A stretch of 64,000 nucleotides of DNA from Thermohalobaculum xanthum (lineage in GTDB: Bacteria > Pseudomonadota > Alphaproteobacteria > Rhodobacterales > Rhodobacteraceae). Of this stretch, positions 34,244 through 42,160 are shown piece after piece. Position 1 is the first letter of the stretch, and each line of letters starts with the position of its first letter. A model generated the notes under the pieces. It had not been told where the DNA came from, searched no databases, and worked only from the letters and a program-made list of their open reading frames with translations. The position numbers and the translations under genes are program-made. The stretch is taken from assembly GCF_016623495.1 (NCBI RefSeq), contig NZ_JAEHHL010000004.1, positions 232,503-296,502 on the forward strand, written 5' to 3'.

Positions 34244-35122
34244 TCAGACCCGAGAGAGCAACCAGTCACGAAACGCCAGCGCGGCACGGCTCAGCCGCCC
34301 GGTCGCCGGATAGGTGAGGTGGTAGTGCTGGAGGCCGGGCATGGTAAGCCCCGCAACACAGGGCACGAGCCCGAGATCGCGCTCAAGCTGATCCGTTGCG
34401 GGGGCGCGGGCGAGGGCAACGCCGCCGCCGGCCGCCGCGAGCGCGAAGGCAAGCTGCGTTGTGTCCGTCCACGTCATCCTCAGGCCGCGCTCCGGCGCGA
34501 CGCCGGCATGATCGAGCAACCGCATCCAGTTGGCGCGGTGGGTTGCGATCTCGATCAGGGTGTGGCGGGTCAGGTCGGCGGCCGCGCCGATCGTCGCGGC
34601 GATTTCGGGCCGCGCGACCGCATACAGCCTTTCGCCGAAGAGCCGGTCGCCATCCTCGCCCGGGCCGGGGGGCAGGCCGAAGGTGATGCGCATGTCGGCC
34701 CCGCTGCGGCGGAACTCCTCGTCATGGATGGCGGTCATGACCGAGACCTGTATCCCGGGATGCGCCTCGAGGAATTCCGGGAGCCGGGCGGCGAGCCACG
34801 AGCAGCCGAACATCAGGGAGACCTGGAGGTTCAGCGTCTCGCCGCCGGGGTTGCCGAAGAGGCTCGCGGCCGAGACCTCGATCTCGCCGAGCGCCTCGGC
34901 CACCGTTGGCAGGAAGGCAAGGCCGGCCTGCGTCAGCCTGACCGAATGCGCGCCGCGCTCGAACAGCTCGCGCCCCAATGCGCCCTCGAGTGCCCGGATC
35001 TGCTGGCTCACCGCAGGCGGCGACATGTTCAGCACCTCGGCCGCGCGAGCGAAGCTCTGGTAGCGCGCCGCGGCCTCGAAGACGCGGAGCCAGTTGAGCG
35101 ACGGGATGCGGGGCGGAGCCAT
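34244..35122 (-). CDS. LysR-family regulator, GcvA-like branch
   Basis: 292 residues. Winged HTH at about 7-65 (LNWLRVFEAAARYQSFARAAEVLNMSPPAVSQQIRALE) and a LysR substrate-binding domain at about 95-290. The LNWLRxFExAAR start is characteristic of GcvA-like members, which respond to glycine or other amino-acid-like ligands. ATG 35122 has no clear ribosome-binding site at normal distance; GAGGAAAAG lies about 20 bases upstream, separated from the start by a palindrome. Divergent from the PhyH-HD gene pair, which is its most likely target. Confidence 0.85.
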   Translation of the reverse strand: MAPPRIPSLNWLRVFEAAARYQSFARAAEVLNMSPPAVSQQIRALEGALGRELFERGAHSVRLTQAGLAFLPTVAEALGEIEVSAASLFGNPGGETLNLQVSLMFGCSWLAARLPEFLEAHPGIQVSVMTAIHDEEFRRSGADMRITFGLPPGPGEDGDRLFGERLYAVARPEIAATIGAAADLTRHTLIEIATHRANWMRLLDHAGVAPERGLRMTWTDTTQLAFALAAAGGGVALARAPATDQLERDLGLVPCVAGLTMPGLQHYHLTYPATGRLSRAALAFRDWLLSRV

Positions 35123-35124
35123 GA

Positions 35125-35134
35125 TTAAGCTTAA
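35125..35134. promoter_or_regulatory. 10-base palindrome next to the LysR start
   Basis: TTAAGCTTAA, perfect, overlapping a second palindrome GCTTAAGC (35129-35136), two bases upstream of the LysR start codon and about 90 bases before the divergent oxygenase gene. AT-rich in a GC-rich setting. It may be a LysR autoregulatory site; no standard T-N11-A box was established. Confidence 0.4.
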
Positions 35135-35224
35135 GCTCAGCTTTTCCTCAAGCACAACAGATCGAACTGGCATGCGGCCCTGGCTGCACGCAGTCTCGGG
35201 GCGTTCCGCAGTTGGAGGTGACGA

Positions 35225-36085
35225 ATGCCAGCTCTTGCCGAAACCCAGGTCGCCGCCTATCGCCGCGACGGTTTTCTCTGTCCGGTCGATGTGTTCACGC
35301 CTGCCGAGGCACAGCAGCTGCGCGCCGAGCTCGAGGCGCATGAAGCGCTGCATCCGTCCCGTGGCCTGAAGCGCGACATAGCCCAGTATCAGCGCGTCAA
35401 CGCCCATGTGGTGATGGAGACAGCGCGCAGGGTCGCGGCCGAGCGCCGGATCCTCGATGCGGTCGAGAGCCTGCTTGGCCCCGATCTCATGGTCTGGTCC
35501 TGCGAATACTTCATCAAGGAGCCGCACACGACCAAGGTCGTGAGCTGGCACCAGGACCTGACCTACTGGGGCATGGACGGTTCGGACCACGAGGTGACGG
35601 CCTGGATCGCCCTTTCGCCCGCGACCGAGGCGTCGGGCTGCATGCGCTTCGTCCCCGGAAGCCATGGCCAGGCGCTCGTGCCCCATCGTGATACCTTCGC
35701 CGAAGACAATCTGCTCAGCCGCGGCCAGGAGATCGCGGTTGAGGTGGACGAGGCGGATGCCGTGGTCGCCGCGCTGAACCCGGGGCAGATGTCACTCCAT
35801 CATGGGCGGCTGTTCCACGCCTCGGGGCCCAACGTCACCGATGATCGGCGCATCGGACTGGTCGTGCGCTACATCCGCCCGGACACGCCCTCGACCGGGG
35901 TGGGGCGCGATTACGCGATGCTTGTGCGAGGCTGCGACCGGACGCTTGGCCGGATCAACATGGTCCCGCCGTCCGGCGATTTCTCGCCCGCTGCGATCGC
36001 CCTTTACGAAGAGATCCTGGCCGCGCAGTCTGCCACACTGAGTGACGGCGCCGAGGGTGGCGTCTCGCTTTATGCCGAAGCGTGA
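35225..36085 (+). CDS. PhyH-family Fe(II)/2-oxoglutarate dioxygenase, PhnY-like
   Basis: 286 residues, phytanoyl-CoA dioxygenase superfamily. Iron ligands: H109-x-D111 (SWHQDLTYWG) and H198 (HHGRLFHASGP); the 2OG-binding Arg fits R209 (DDRRIGL). Other family stretches are YFIKEPHTTKVVSWHQD and GCMRFVPGSHGQ. Reaction class: hydroxylation of a small molecule with decarboxylation of 2-oxoglutarate. ATG 35225 has a perfect GGAGGTGA. It is followed ten bases later by an HD-domain gene, an arrangement also seen in the phosphonate pair PhnY/PhnZ, where the first enzyme hydroxylates the carbon that the second enzyme then cleaves. Substrate unproven. Confidence 0.82.
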   Translation: MPALAETQVAAYRRDGFLCPVDVFTPAEAQQLRAELEAHEALHPSRGLKRDIAQYQRVNAHVVMETARRVAAERRILDAVESLLGPDLMVWSCEYFIKEPHTTKVVSWHQDLTYWGMDGSDHEVTAWIALSPATEASGCMRFVPGSHGQALVPHRDTFAEDNLLSRGQEIAVEVDEADAVVAALNPGQMSLHHGRLFHASGPNVTDDRRIGLVVRYIRPDTPSTGVGRDYAMLVRGCDRTLGRINMVPPSGDFSPAAIALYEEILAAQSATLSDGAEGGVSLYAEA

Positions 36086-36095
36086 GGAGGGACCG

Positions 36096-36707
36096 ATGAG
36101 CCATCAGCCCATGGTGAGCTTCACCCAGATGAAGGATGGCACCAAGGAGGAGTACGAACTGCTCCACGAGCTTGAGAAGCCCTATCTCGCGGGCACGGCA
36201 GACCGGCTGCTGCGCGAGCTTGCGGGCCAGGCCGACGAGACGCTGTCTGGCTACAGGATCACCCGCCTCGAGCACGGCCTTCAGGCGGCGACCCGCGCGC
36301 GGCGCGAGGGGGCAGATATCGACTGGGTCGTCGCAACGCTTCTCCACGACATCGGCGATGGCCTCGCGCCGCAGAACCACGACAAGTTCGCGGCCGAGAT
36401 CATGCGCCCCTTCATGCGCGAGGAGGTGACCTGGGTCGTCGAGCATCACGGCATCTTCCAGATGTACTATTACGCCCATCACTATGGCTGGGACCGCGAG
36501 CTGCGCCAGAAATACGCTGACAGTCCATATTACCAGTCCTGCGTCGATTTCTGCGAGCGCTGGGACCAGTCGAGCTTCGATCCCGAGTACCGCTCCGACC
36601 CGTTGGAGAGCTTCGCGGACGAGGTGCGCGCGGTGTTTGCCCGAAAGGCCTGGGACCCCGCGGTCATTGCGGCAGGCGAGGCCCGAGGGCTGCCGCCTGC
36701 GGCGTGA
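36096..36707 (+). CDS. HD-domain protein with six-ligand di-iron signature, PhnZ/MIOX-like oxygenase candidate
   Basis: 203 residues. It carries the six metal positions of mixed-valent di-iron HD oxygenases: H60 (RLEHGLQ), H84-D85 (LLHDIGD), H95 (QNHDKF), H117 or H118 (VEHHGIF) and D151 or D157. The spacing H60 to H84 is 24, as between the first two ligands of PhnZ. Plain HD phosphohydrolases need only H, HD and D, so the extra histidines favour an O2-using enzyme like PhnZ or myo-inositol oxygenase. The substrate motif of PhnZ (Tyr and Glu before the first His) is not conserved: Y53 stands where PhnZ has Glu. So the substrate probably differs from 2-aminoethylphosphonate. ATG 36096 has GAGGAGGGA upstream. 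Confidence 0.78.
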   Translation: MSHQPMVSFTQMKDGTKEEYELLHELEKPYLAGTADRLLRELAGQADETLSGYRITRLEHGLQAATRARREGADIDWVVATLLHDIGDGLAPQNHDKFAAEIMRPFMREEVTWVVEHHGIFQMYYYAHHYGWDRELRQKYADSPYYQSCVDFCERWDQSSFDPEYRSDPLESFADEVRAVFARKAWDPAVIAAGEARGLPPAA

Positions 36708-36824
36708 CGCCGCCCGCGCGCCGCGCCGCGCCGCTGTCGCGAGCGGCGCTGTGATGTTAGCCTCGTCGCATTGGCAACAGGCGCGGCGCCTTGCTGCAGG
36801 CCGCGTCCGCGGGAGGTCCATCGA

Positions 36825-37139
36825 ATGAAGTACGCCTGTTCAGGCTCCTTGGCGCTTTTCTTTCTTCTTTCACCGCTGCTTGCGACCGCGCAGGTGGCAA
36901 CAGGCGGCGCGACCTCGGACGTCGTGAAGGAGGTGGCGCCGACGGGCGAAACCATGGCCGTGCCTGAAGCCCCCCCGGGCTCGGCGACCGAGTCGACTGT
37001 CGAGAACGAGGTCGATCAGCAGATCAAGGATGCCGAGAAGTCCGTCGATGAGGCCGAGAAGGACCTTCAGGGAGGCGGTACGCTGATGCAGGGCGAAATC
37101 CCCGAGCCCACGCCCACCGTGCCATCGACTGGCGGCTGA
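36825..37139 (+). CDS. Small secreted protein, unknown function
   Basis: 104 residues. Signal peptide (SLALFFLLSPLLATAQ, cleavage near 23), then an acidic, Ala/Glu/Pro-rich mature part without cysteines. A short predicted helix, probably coiled coil, covers about 62-85 (VDQQIKDAEKSVDEAEKDL) and the end is Pro/Thr-rich. No family recognised. ATG 36825 has GGGAGG eight bases upstream. It stands alone between the HD gene and the glycosyltransferase cluster. Confidence 0.68.
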   Translation: MKYACSGSLALFFLLSPLLATAQVATGGATSDVVKEVAPTGETMAVPEAPPGSATESTVENEVDQQIKDAEKSVDEAEKDLQGGGTLMQGEIPEPTPTVPSTGG

Positions 37140-37196
37140 GGCCGTCGTTCGGACGGGCACCGCCGGGGGCGTGGCGGCGCCCCGCGCTCTTCGCGG

Positions 37197-37904
37197 TCAG
37201 TCGGCCGGTCTGACGGCTTCGGCGAAAAACCCCGAGGCCTGCATCGTGTTGCGCCAATCCGACGCGCGCGCGTCAACCAGCCGGTTCACGCGCCCGCGGA
37301 GACGGCGCTCGACCATCGGCTTCCACCATTTCAGCATGTTGAGGATGGCCGAGTACTTTCCCCTCAGCGGGTAGAGCGTCACCTCGTCGAAGTCGCGCAG
37401 CAGGTAGGCCATGCCGTCGCGGCTGAGCCGCTGGTAGTCCTGGAAGACCAGGCTGCGCGGCGCATGGTAGCGCCACATCCAGGGGACATAGAGGAACAGG
37501 CGTCCGCCCGGCTTCAGGGCGCCGCGAAAATTGGCGACTGCGGCGGCTGGATCGTAGACATGCTCGAGGATCGCCAGCGCGATCACCGCGTCGTAGCGCC
37601 CCGCCATCCAGTCCGGGAAAGGCGAGCAGACATCGCCCAGAAGATCAGGTCGCGTGAGGTTCTGTTCGGTGGCGTCGATGTCGTTGAGATCGAGCGTCTC
37701 GACCTTTCCGGTGAAACCCGTCAGCGCGCCGCGCATGCCTGCGCCGACATCGAGCACGCGGGCCATGCCGTCGATTGCCCCGGCGACATGGGCGCGGCTC
37801 CGGTCGTCATGCAGGTAGCGCAGATCGACCCTGGCGCGGCGCGTAATGGCCTGGAGGCGCTGGTTGAGCCCTTCGACGTCGTGGATCTGGCGCGGCTCGG
37901 TCAT
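37197..37904 (-). CDS. SAM-dependent methyltransferase (Methyltransf_11/23 type)
   Basis: 235 residues. SAM-binding motif I VLDVGAGMRG near 50-59, then TLDLNDIDATEQN, DAVIALAILEHVYDPAAAV (motif II region) and LKPGGRLFLYVPWMWRYH. This class methylates sugars, lipids or small metabolites; the cluster context suggests a glycan or glycolipid. It overlaps the upstream glycosyltransferase stop by ATGA and is the last gene of the minus-strand cluster. Confidence 0.85.
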   Translation of the reverse strand: MTEPRQIHDVEGLNQRLQAITRRARVDLRYLHDDRSRAHVAGAIDGMARVLDVGAGMRGALTGFTGKVETLDLNDIDATEQNLTRPDLLGDVCSPFPDWMAGRYDAVIALAILEHVYDPAAAVANFRGALKPGGRLFLYVPWMWRYHAPRSLVFQDYQRLSRDGMAYLLRDFDEVTLYPLRGKYSAILNMLKWWKPMVERRLRGRVNRLVDARASDWRNTMQASGFFAEAVRPAD

Positions 37905-39049
37905 GGTCCGGACTTTCGGCGGGTGGCCTTTAGGATCAGGTCGGCGGCGCGCGCGGCGCCATCGCGCGACAGCGGCAGCGGCGGCCTCGGGCGGCCCGCC
38001 ATCGCTTCCGCCAGGGCACCGAGCCCTTCGGGCGTGAGCTCGGCGAGTGCCCGGGATGCGATCCCCGAATGGCGGGCCAGGGCCGCCGCTCGGATGGCCT
38101 GCTCGCGCTCACCCGCCGTCTCGTCCGGCACGAGGATGGCGGGCGTGGCGATCGGCGCAAGGTCCATCACGGTGTTGTAGCCGGCGAGGCTCACTGACAC
38201 GGCGGCGCGGGAAAGCAGCAAGCGATAGTCGGCCCGGACGGGCTCGACGCAAAGGTTCGGCGCGGGATGGGCGGCGCTCAGTGCCTTTGACACCGCGGCC
38301 GCGTCGGCGCCCCCGACGAGCAGCCGCCAGCGCCGCGGCGAGTGGTAGGCCGCGCGTGCCGCGAGTTCGAGAAGGCCGCGCCCCCGGTCTCCGCCGCCGA
38401 CGGAGACGAGGACCTCGCCGTCCGGAGCTGGCGCGCGGGCGCCTTCCTCGGCGACGCCGCCGCCGATATATCCGGCGTGGACGGTCCTTGCTTCGAGATC
38501 GGGCGGCAGCGGCCAGCTGACCGAGAGCGGCAGTATCCCTGCATCGCTGTGCACGACGAGCAGGTCGAAGAGACGCCGCAGCCGCCCGATTGCGGCCTCC
38601 AGCCGCGCGGGCGACGAGGGCGGCTCGGGAACATCGCGCACGGACGCGATGATCGCGGTCTGCGGGTCGAGGCTGCGCGCCCCGGTGATCGCCGCCTCGA
38701 ACTCGGCGGCGAGGCGGCGGCGGCCCAGCGGGAAGGTCTCGGTCACCAGCGCGGCGGGCCTGAACGCGCGGATGGCGGCCTCGATGGCCTTCGCGCGACC
38801 TGCCATGTGGGCCTCGTCGGCGAGCTCGCCGTCGGACGTCAGCATCCGCGAGAAATCAAGCCCTTCGACCGACAGCGGAGGGATCTGCACGATATTCGCG
38901 CTGTCGATATCCGGATGCGCAAGCGGCCGGCCGCCCGAGATCACCCGCGCCTCGCCTCCTGCCGCCTCGACCGCGCGGGCGAGCGCCATGGTGCGCACGA
39001 GATGCCCGCTGCCGGCGAGATGGCAGGCAAGGAACAGGACCCGCGTCAC
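37901..39049 (-). CDS. MurG/MGT-like glycosyltransferase (GT-B fold)
   Basis: 382 residues. N-terminal half holds the GSGHLVRTMALARAV motif near 13-27 seen in MurG-like enzymes; the C-terminal half holds LVSVGGGDRGRGLLELA and AGYNTVMDLAPIATPAILVPDE, the nucleotide-sugar binding GYNT region. Likely a cytoplasmic or membrane-associated transferase using a UDP-sugar; acceptor unknown. GTG start (39049) overlaps the stop of the phosphatase gene (GTGA). A second, more distant member of this type lies at 42161-43384 in the same cluster. Confidence 0.78.
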   Translation of the reverse strand: MTRVLFLACHLAGSGHLVRTMALARAVEAAGGEARVISGGRPLAHPDIDSANIVQIPPLSVEGLDFSRMLTSDGELADEAHMAGRAKAIEAAIRAFRPAALVTETFPLGRRRLAAEFEAAITGARSLDPQTAIIASVRDVPEPPSSPARLEAAIGRLRRLFDLLVVHSDAGILPLSVSWPLPPDLEARTVHAGYIGGGVAEEGARAPAPDGEVLVSVGGGDRGRGLLELAARAAYHSPRRWRLLVGGADAAAVSKALSAAHPAPNLCVEPVRADYRLLLSRAAVSVSLAGYNTVMDLAPIATPAILVPDETAGEREQAIRAAALARHSGIASRALAELTPEGLGALAEAMAGRPRPPLPLSRDGAARAADLILKATRRKSGP

Positions 39050-39684
39050 GCGCGCCCCTCGCGCGGCATCGCGTCGGACGCAGGTGGGACCTCGCGAGGG
39101 ATCAGGCGGACGGGCTCGCCCGGTTCCGCCGGTTGGCCGTCGCCGCGCAGCGTCAGGGGGTAGAGCCGGGCGCGCTTGATCGGGGGCAAGCCGCCTTCGG
39201 GATGACGCCAGTTCCAGGCCATGCCCAGCACCACGCGCATGAGCGCCTTGTGGCAGACGAGGACTGCAGGCCTGCCGTCTCGCACGATGCGCGCGAGCGC
39301 GGGCTTGGCGCGCGCCCAGGCCTCGGCTGCACTCTCGCCACCCGGGGCCTTGTCGGTCCAGCCGATCTCGTGCGTCGGCCTGAAGCCCGAGGCAGGATCG
39401 GCCATGAGGTCGGCGGCGCGCATGCCTTCCCACGCGCCCCACGAGATCTCGACCAGCCGGGGGTCCAGGCGGATGCGGCGGCCTTGGGCGAGGATCGTCG
39501 CGGTTTCGGCCGCACGGCTGAGCGGACTCGAGACGATCTCGGCGTCGGCCCAGTCCGGCGGCAATGCGAGCCCGGCGAGCTTGCTGCGCGCCTCGTCCGT
39601 CAGGCGTCGGTCGGTGCGGCCCTGAAGGCGCGCCTCGAGATTCCAGTCGGTTGGGAAGTGACGGATGAGGGCGATGCGCGTCAT
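39046..39684 (-). CDS. Histidine phosphatase (phosphoglycerate-mutase fold)
   Basis: 212 residues. The catalytic motif LIRHFPTDWN (His8-9 region), a conserved Arg in RTDRRLTDEA, the acid GAWEGM near 85 and the second His in LVCHKALMR near 144. Acts on small phosphomonoesters. In other bacteria such enzymes pair with a glycosyltransferase to remove phosphate from a sugar-phosphate intermediate (for example glucosyl-3-phosphoglycerate phosphatase in mycobacteria); the position here between glycosyltransferase genes suggests a similar job, which is inference. Confidence 0.85.
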   Translation of the reverse strand: MTRIALIRHFPTDWNLEARLQGRTDRRLTDEARSKLAGLALPPDWADAEIVSSPLSRAAETATILAQGRRIRLDPRLVEISWGAWEGMRAADLMADPASGFRPTHEIGWTDKAPGGESAAEAWARAKPALARIVRDGRPAVLVCHKALMRVVLGMAWNWRHPEGGLPPIKRARLYPLTLRGDGQPAEPGEPVRLIPREVPPASDAMPREGRA

Positions 39685-39694
39685 GGTTCCGGCT

Positions 39695-40816
39695 CTAGCC
39701 CCCCTTTGGGTCCGGTGTCGAGGGGGCGATCAGCGGCATCAATGCGGCCCGGAGCCTCGTGGCGGCGGCATCGAGGCTGTGGCGGGCCTCGGCGTGTCGG
39801 CGCACGGCCTCGCTTCGTGCCGCACGCCGCGCCGAGGCGCGATGGATGGCCTTCGCGAAAGCCGCAGCGTCGCCAGGTGGCGGCAGCGGCTGCATTTCGG
39901 GGGCGATGACCGCTCGGGCGGCGGGGCCATCCTCGGCGATGGGCGGAAGACCCGCGGCCTGGGCTTCGAGCCAGACGAGGCCCACGCCCTCGGCCACGCC
40001 GGGCCAGACGAGAAGGTCGGCGCCCTCCATCGCCGCCCGGATCTCGACGGGGTCGTCTCGGATGCCGAGGAGCGTGACGCGCTCCGCGAACGGCGCGAGC
40101 AGTGCCGCAACCTCACCCCGTGCCGGGCCGTCGCCAATGACGTCGAGCCGCCAGGCCGGCGTGATCGCATCGAGGGCAGCGAGCGCTGCACCGAGCCGGC
40201 AGTAGCTCTCCAGCTTGTCGCCTTCGCGCATCATCGCCACCGCGAGAAGGCGAAGCGGCGTGCCGGCGGCACGTGGAAGGGGCGCTGCGCCGGTGTCGAT
40301 GAAGGCCGGAAGCTCGATCATGCGCCGCGTGAGCCCGGCTGCTTCGAGCGCCGGTCGGTCGCGCTGCGTGGTCCACAACAGGCAGTCTGCCTGCCTGATC
40401 GCAGCCGCCGCCGCCTCGGCGAAGCGCGCCCATGGACCCTCGTGCCGCCGTGGGGAAAGCGAGGGCTCGGAAATCACGTAGGGAATGCCGAGGCCGCGCG
40501 CCACGGCGGGACCGACAAGATCGGGCGCTTTCCAATAGCAGTGATAGGTGAACCAAAGCTGTGGTCGCGGCCCAGGCGTTGCGAGAATGCGCTCAACCTC
40601 GGCGTCCGCCTCGCGCTGCAGGCTGTTCTGGACCGCGGCATCGCCGGTCATGTCGAGGCTGCGCAGGCGGGAGGAGAGGGTGACCTCGAAACCTGCCTCG
40701 GTCAGGGCGCGCATGGTGAGCCGCGCAATCTGACGATCGCCCGAGGGGGTGGGATGGTCGGGCGGCTTCATCGGGGCATGGAAAGCCAGCCGGGGGCGCT
40801 GCTGCTGTGCGCTCAT
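39695..40816 (-). CDS. Glycosyltransferase family 4-like protein
   Basis: 373 residues, GT-B fold. N-terminal PMKPPDHPTPSGDRQIARLTMRAL, and a GT4-like C-terminal half with RLDVIGDGPARGEVAALL and the donor-site stretch WPGVAEGVGLVWLEAQAAGLPPIA (E-x7-E type). Cytosolic. Donor and acceptor are unknown. It stops ten bases before the phosphatase gene, so they are likely co-transcribed. Confidence 0.82.
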   Translation of the reverse strand: MSAQQQRPRLAFHAPMKPPDHPTPSGDRQIARLTMRALTEAGFEVTLSSRLRSLDMTGDAAVQNSLQREADAEVERILATPGPRPQLWFTYHCYWKAPDLVGPAVARGLGIPYVISEPSLSPRRHEGPWARFAEAAAAAIRQADCLLWTTQRDRPALEAAGLTRRMIELPAFIDTGAAPLPRAAGTPLRLLAVAMMREGDKLESYCRLGAALAALDAITPAWRLDVIGDGPARGEVAALLAPFAERVTLLGIRDDPVEIRAAMEGADLLVWPGVAEGVGLVWLEAQAAGLPPIAEDGPAARAVIAPEMQPLPPPGDAAAFAKAIHRASARRAARSEAVRRHAEARHSLDAAATRLRAALMPLIAPSTPDPKGG

Positions 40817-40900
40817 CCGTGCGTCGTCGGATCTTGGACGGAACCGCCGCGCGTGGCGCCTCGCTCGTCGGTTTGGCAGGCAGTGGGCATGCGTGCCGCC

Positions 40901-42154
40901 TCAGACGCCCGAGAGAGCGGCGCGCAGTTCGCGGTCGATGCGGGCGATGCCGGCATCCATCCCGAACTCGGCGCGGAGGCGTTGGTATGCGTGCTCGGCA
41001 AATCGGCGCCGCTGCGCCGGGTCAGCCGCGAGCGCGATGATCGCGCCCGAGAGCGCCGCGGGGTCGCCCGGCTGGACGAGCCGGCCATGCACGCCGTCCT
41101 CGATGAACTCGGGGATCGCCGCGACCGCGGTCGAGAGGATCGGGAGCTTCTGGCTCGCGGCCTCCATCAGCACGTTCGGCAGGCCGTCACGATCGCCGTC
41201 GCCCGCGATCTTCGACGGCAGGACAAAGAGGTCAGCGCGACGCATCGCATCGATCACCTGGGTCTGGTCGCGCTTGCCGCGCCAGTCGATGCGCGCGTCG
41301 ATCCCGGCGGCGCGGGTGCGTGCACGCAGCTCGCGCTCGAGCTTGCCGCCACCGATGTGCACGAGACGCCAATCGAAGCTGGCGGGCAGGCTCGCGAGCG
41401 CTTCCACCAGGTCGTCATATCCCTTCTTCTCGACCAGACGGCCCACCGACAGCAGCATGAAGTGGCTGCCGTGCGGCCGGATGTCCGGCGGCGGCGGGAA
41501 GCGGCCAAGATCGAGCCCGTGATAGACGAGCCCGATCTTGCCATGCGTTGCCGTCGCACCGTTCGCCTGCGTGGTTTCCCCGGAGTGCAGTCCGGCCAGG
41601 TGATCCGCACCTGCGCGGGTGCAGGTCAGGCCGAACCGGGCAGCGGCAATCTTCTCGCGCTTTTCCCAGTCGGGAATGGTCCAGATGTCCTTGGCATGTG
41701 CCGAGAAGCCCCATCCGACGCCGCGCATGATCGAGGCGTAGCGCGCCACTGACGCCGGCGTATGCAGGAAATGGGCATAGATGAACCGGGTAGCGCGCGG
41801 AAGCTCGGCGGCAAGGACGCAGGCCTGGCCGAACCGGCGGATCCGATTGGCACTGAGGTCGCGTCGAAGGTCGCGCAACCAGGACTTAAAGGCGTGACGA
41901 AAGCCGGGCTGGCGGGATGCGATCGCGACCGAGCGCAGCACGCGGAGCGGTTCGCGCCAGAGGTATTCGGGAAGGTAGCGTCGGCGTGCGCGGATCTGCT
42001 CGTGAATCGGATGAATCCGATCGTCATAGGGCTGGCGGAGCGACCAGATCTCGAACTCGTGGCCACGCGCCTCGAGAGCCGCGAGTTCCTGTGCGATGAA
42101 GGTCTCGGAGAGACGCGGATATCCCTTGAGCACGACCGCAAGCGGTGCCGCCAT
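40901..42154 (-). CDS. Glycosyltransferase family 4
   Basis: 417 residues. Starts AVVLKGYPRLSETFIAQEL, a common opening of exopolysaccharide GT4 enzymes. GT-B C-terminal domain: MLLSVGRLVEKKGYDDLVEAL, RLVHIGGGKLERELRARTR and FVLPSKIAGDGDRDGLPNVLMEAAS, with the usual E-x7-E near 320-335. Probably adds a hexose during surface polysaccharide or glycolipid synthesis. It begins six bases after the stop of the upstream glycosyltransferase, and an 84-base gap separates it from the next one. Confidence 0.86.
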   Translation of the reverse strand: MAAPLAVVLKGYPRLSETFIAQELAALEARGHEFEIWSLRQPYDDRIHPIHEQIRARRRYLPEYLWREPLRVLRSVAIASRQPGFRHAFKSWLRDLRRDLSANRIRRFGQACVLAAELPRATRFIYAHFLHTPASVARYASIMRGVGWGFSAHAKDIWTIPDWEKREKIAAARFGLTCTRAGADHLAGLHSGETTQANGATATHGKIGLVYHGLDLGRFPPPPDIRPHGSHFMLLSVGRLVEKKGYDDLVEALASLPASFDWRLVHIGGGKLERELRARTRAAGIDARIDWRGKRDQTQVIDAMRRADLFVLPSKIAGDGDRDGLPNVLMEAASQKLPILSTAVAAIPEFIEDGVHGRLVQPGDPAALSGAIIALAADPAQRRRFAEHAYQRLRAEFGMDAGIARIDRELRAALSGV

Positions 42155-42160
42155 GGTGCC

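Noticed and set aside
35225..36707. Naming the pair tmpA/tmpB or phnY/phnZ outright
   Set aside because: TmpA belongs to the gamma-butyrobetaine hydroxylase-like group rather than PhyH, and the PhnZ substrate residues are not conserved in the HD protein.
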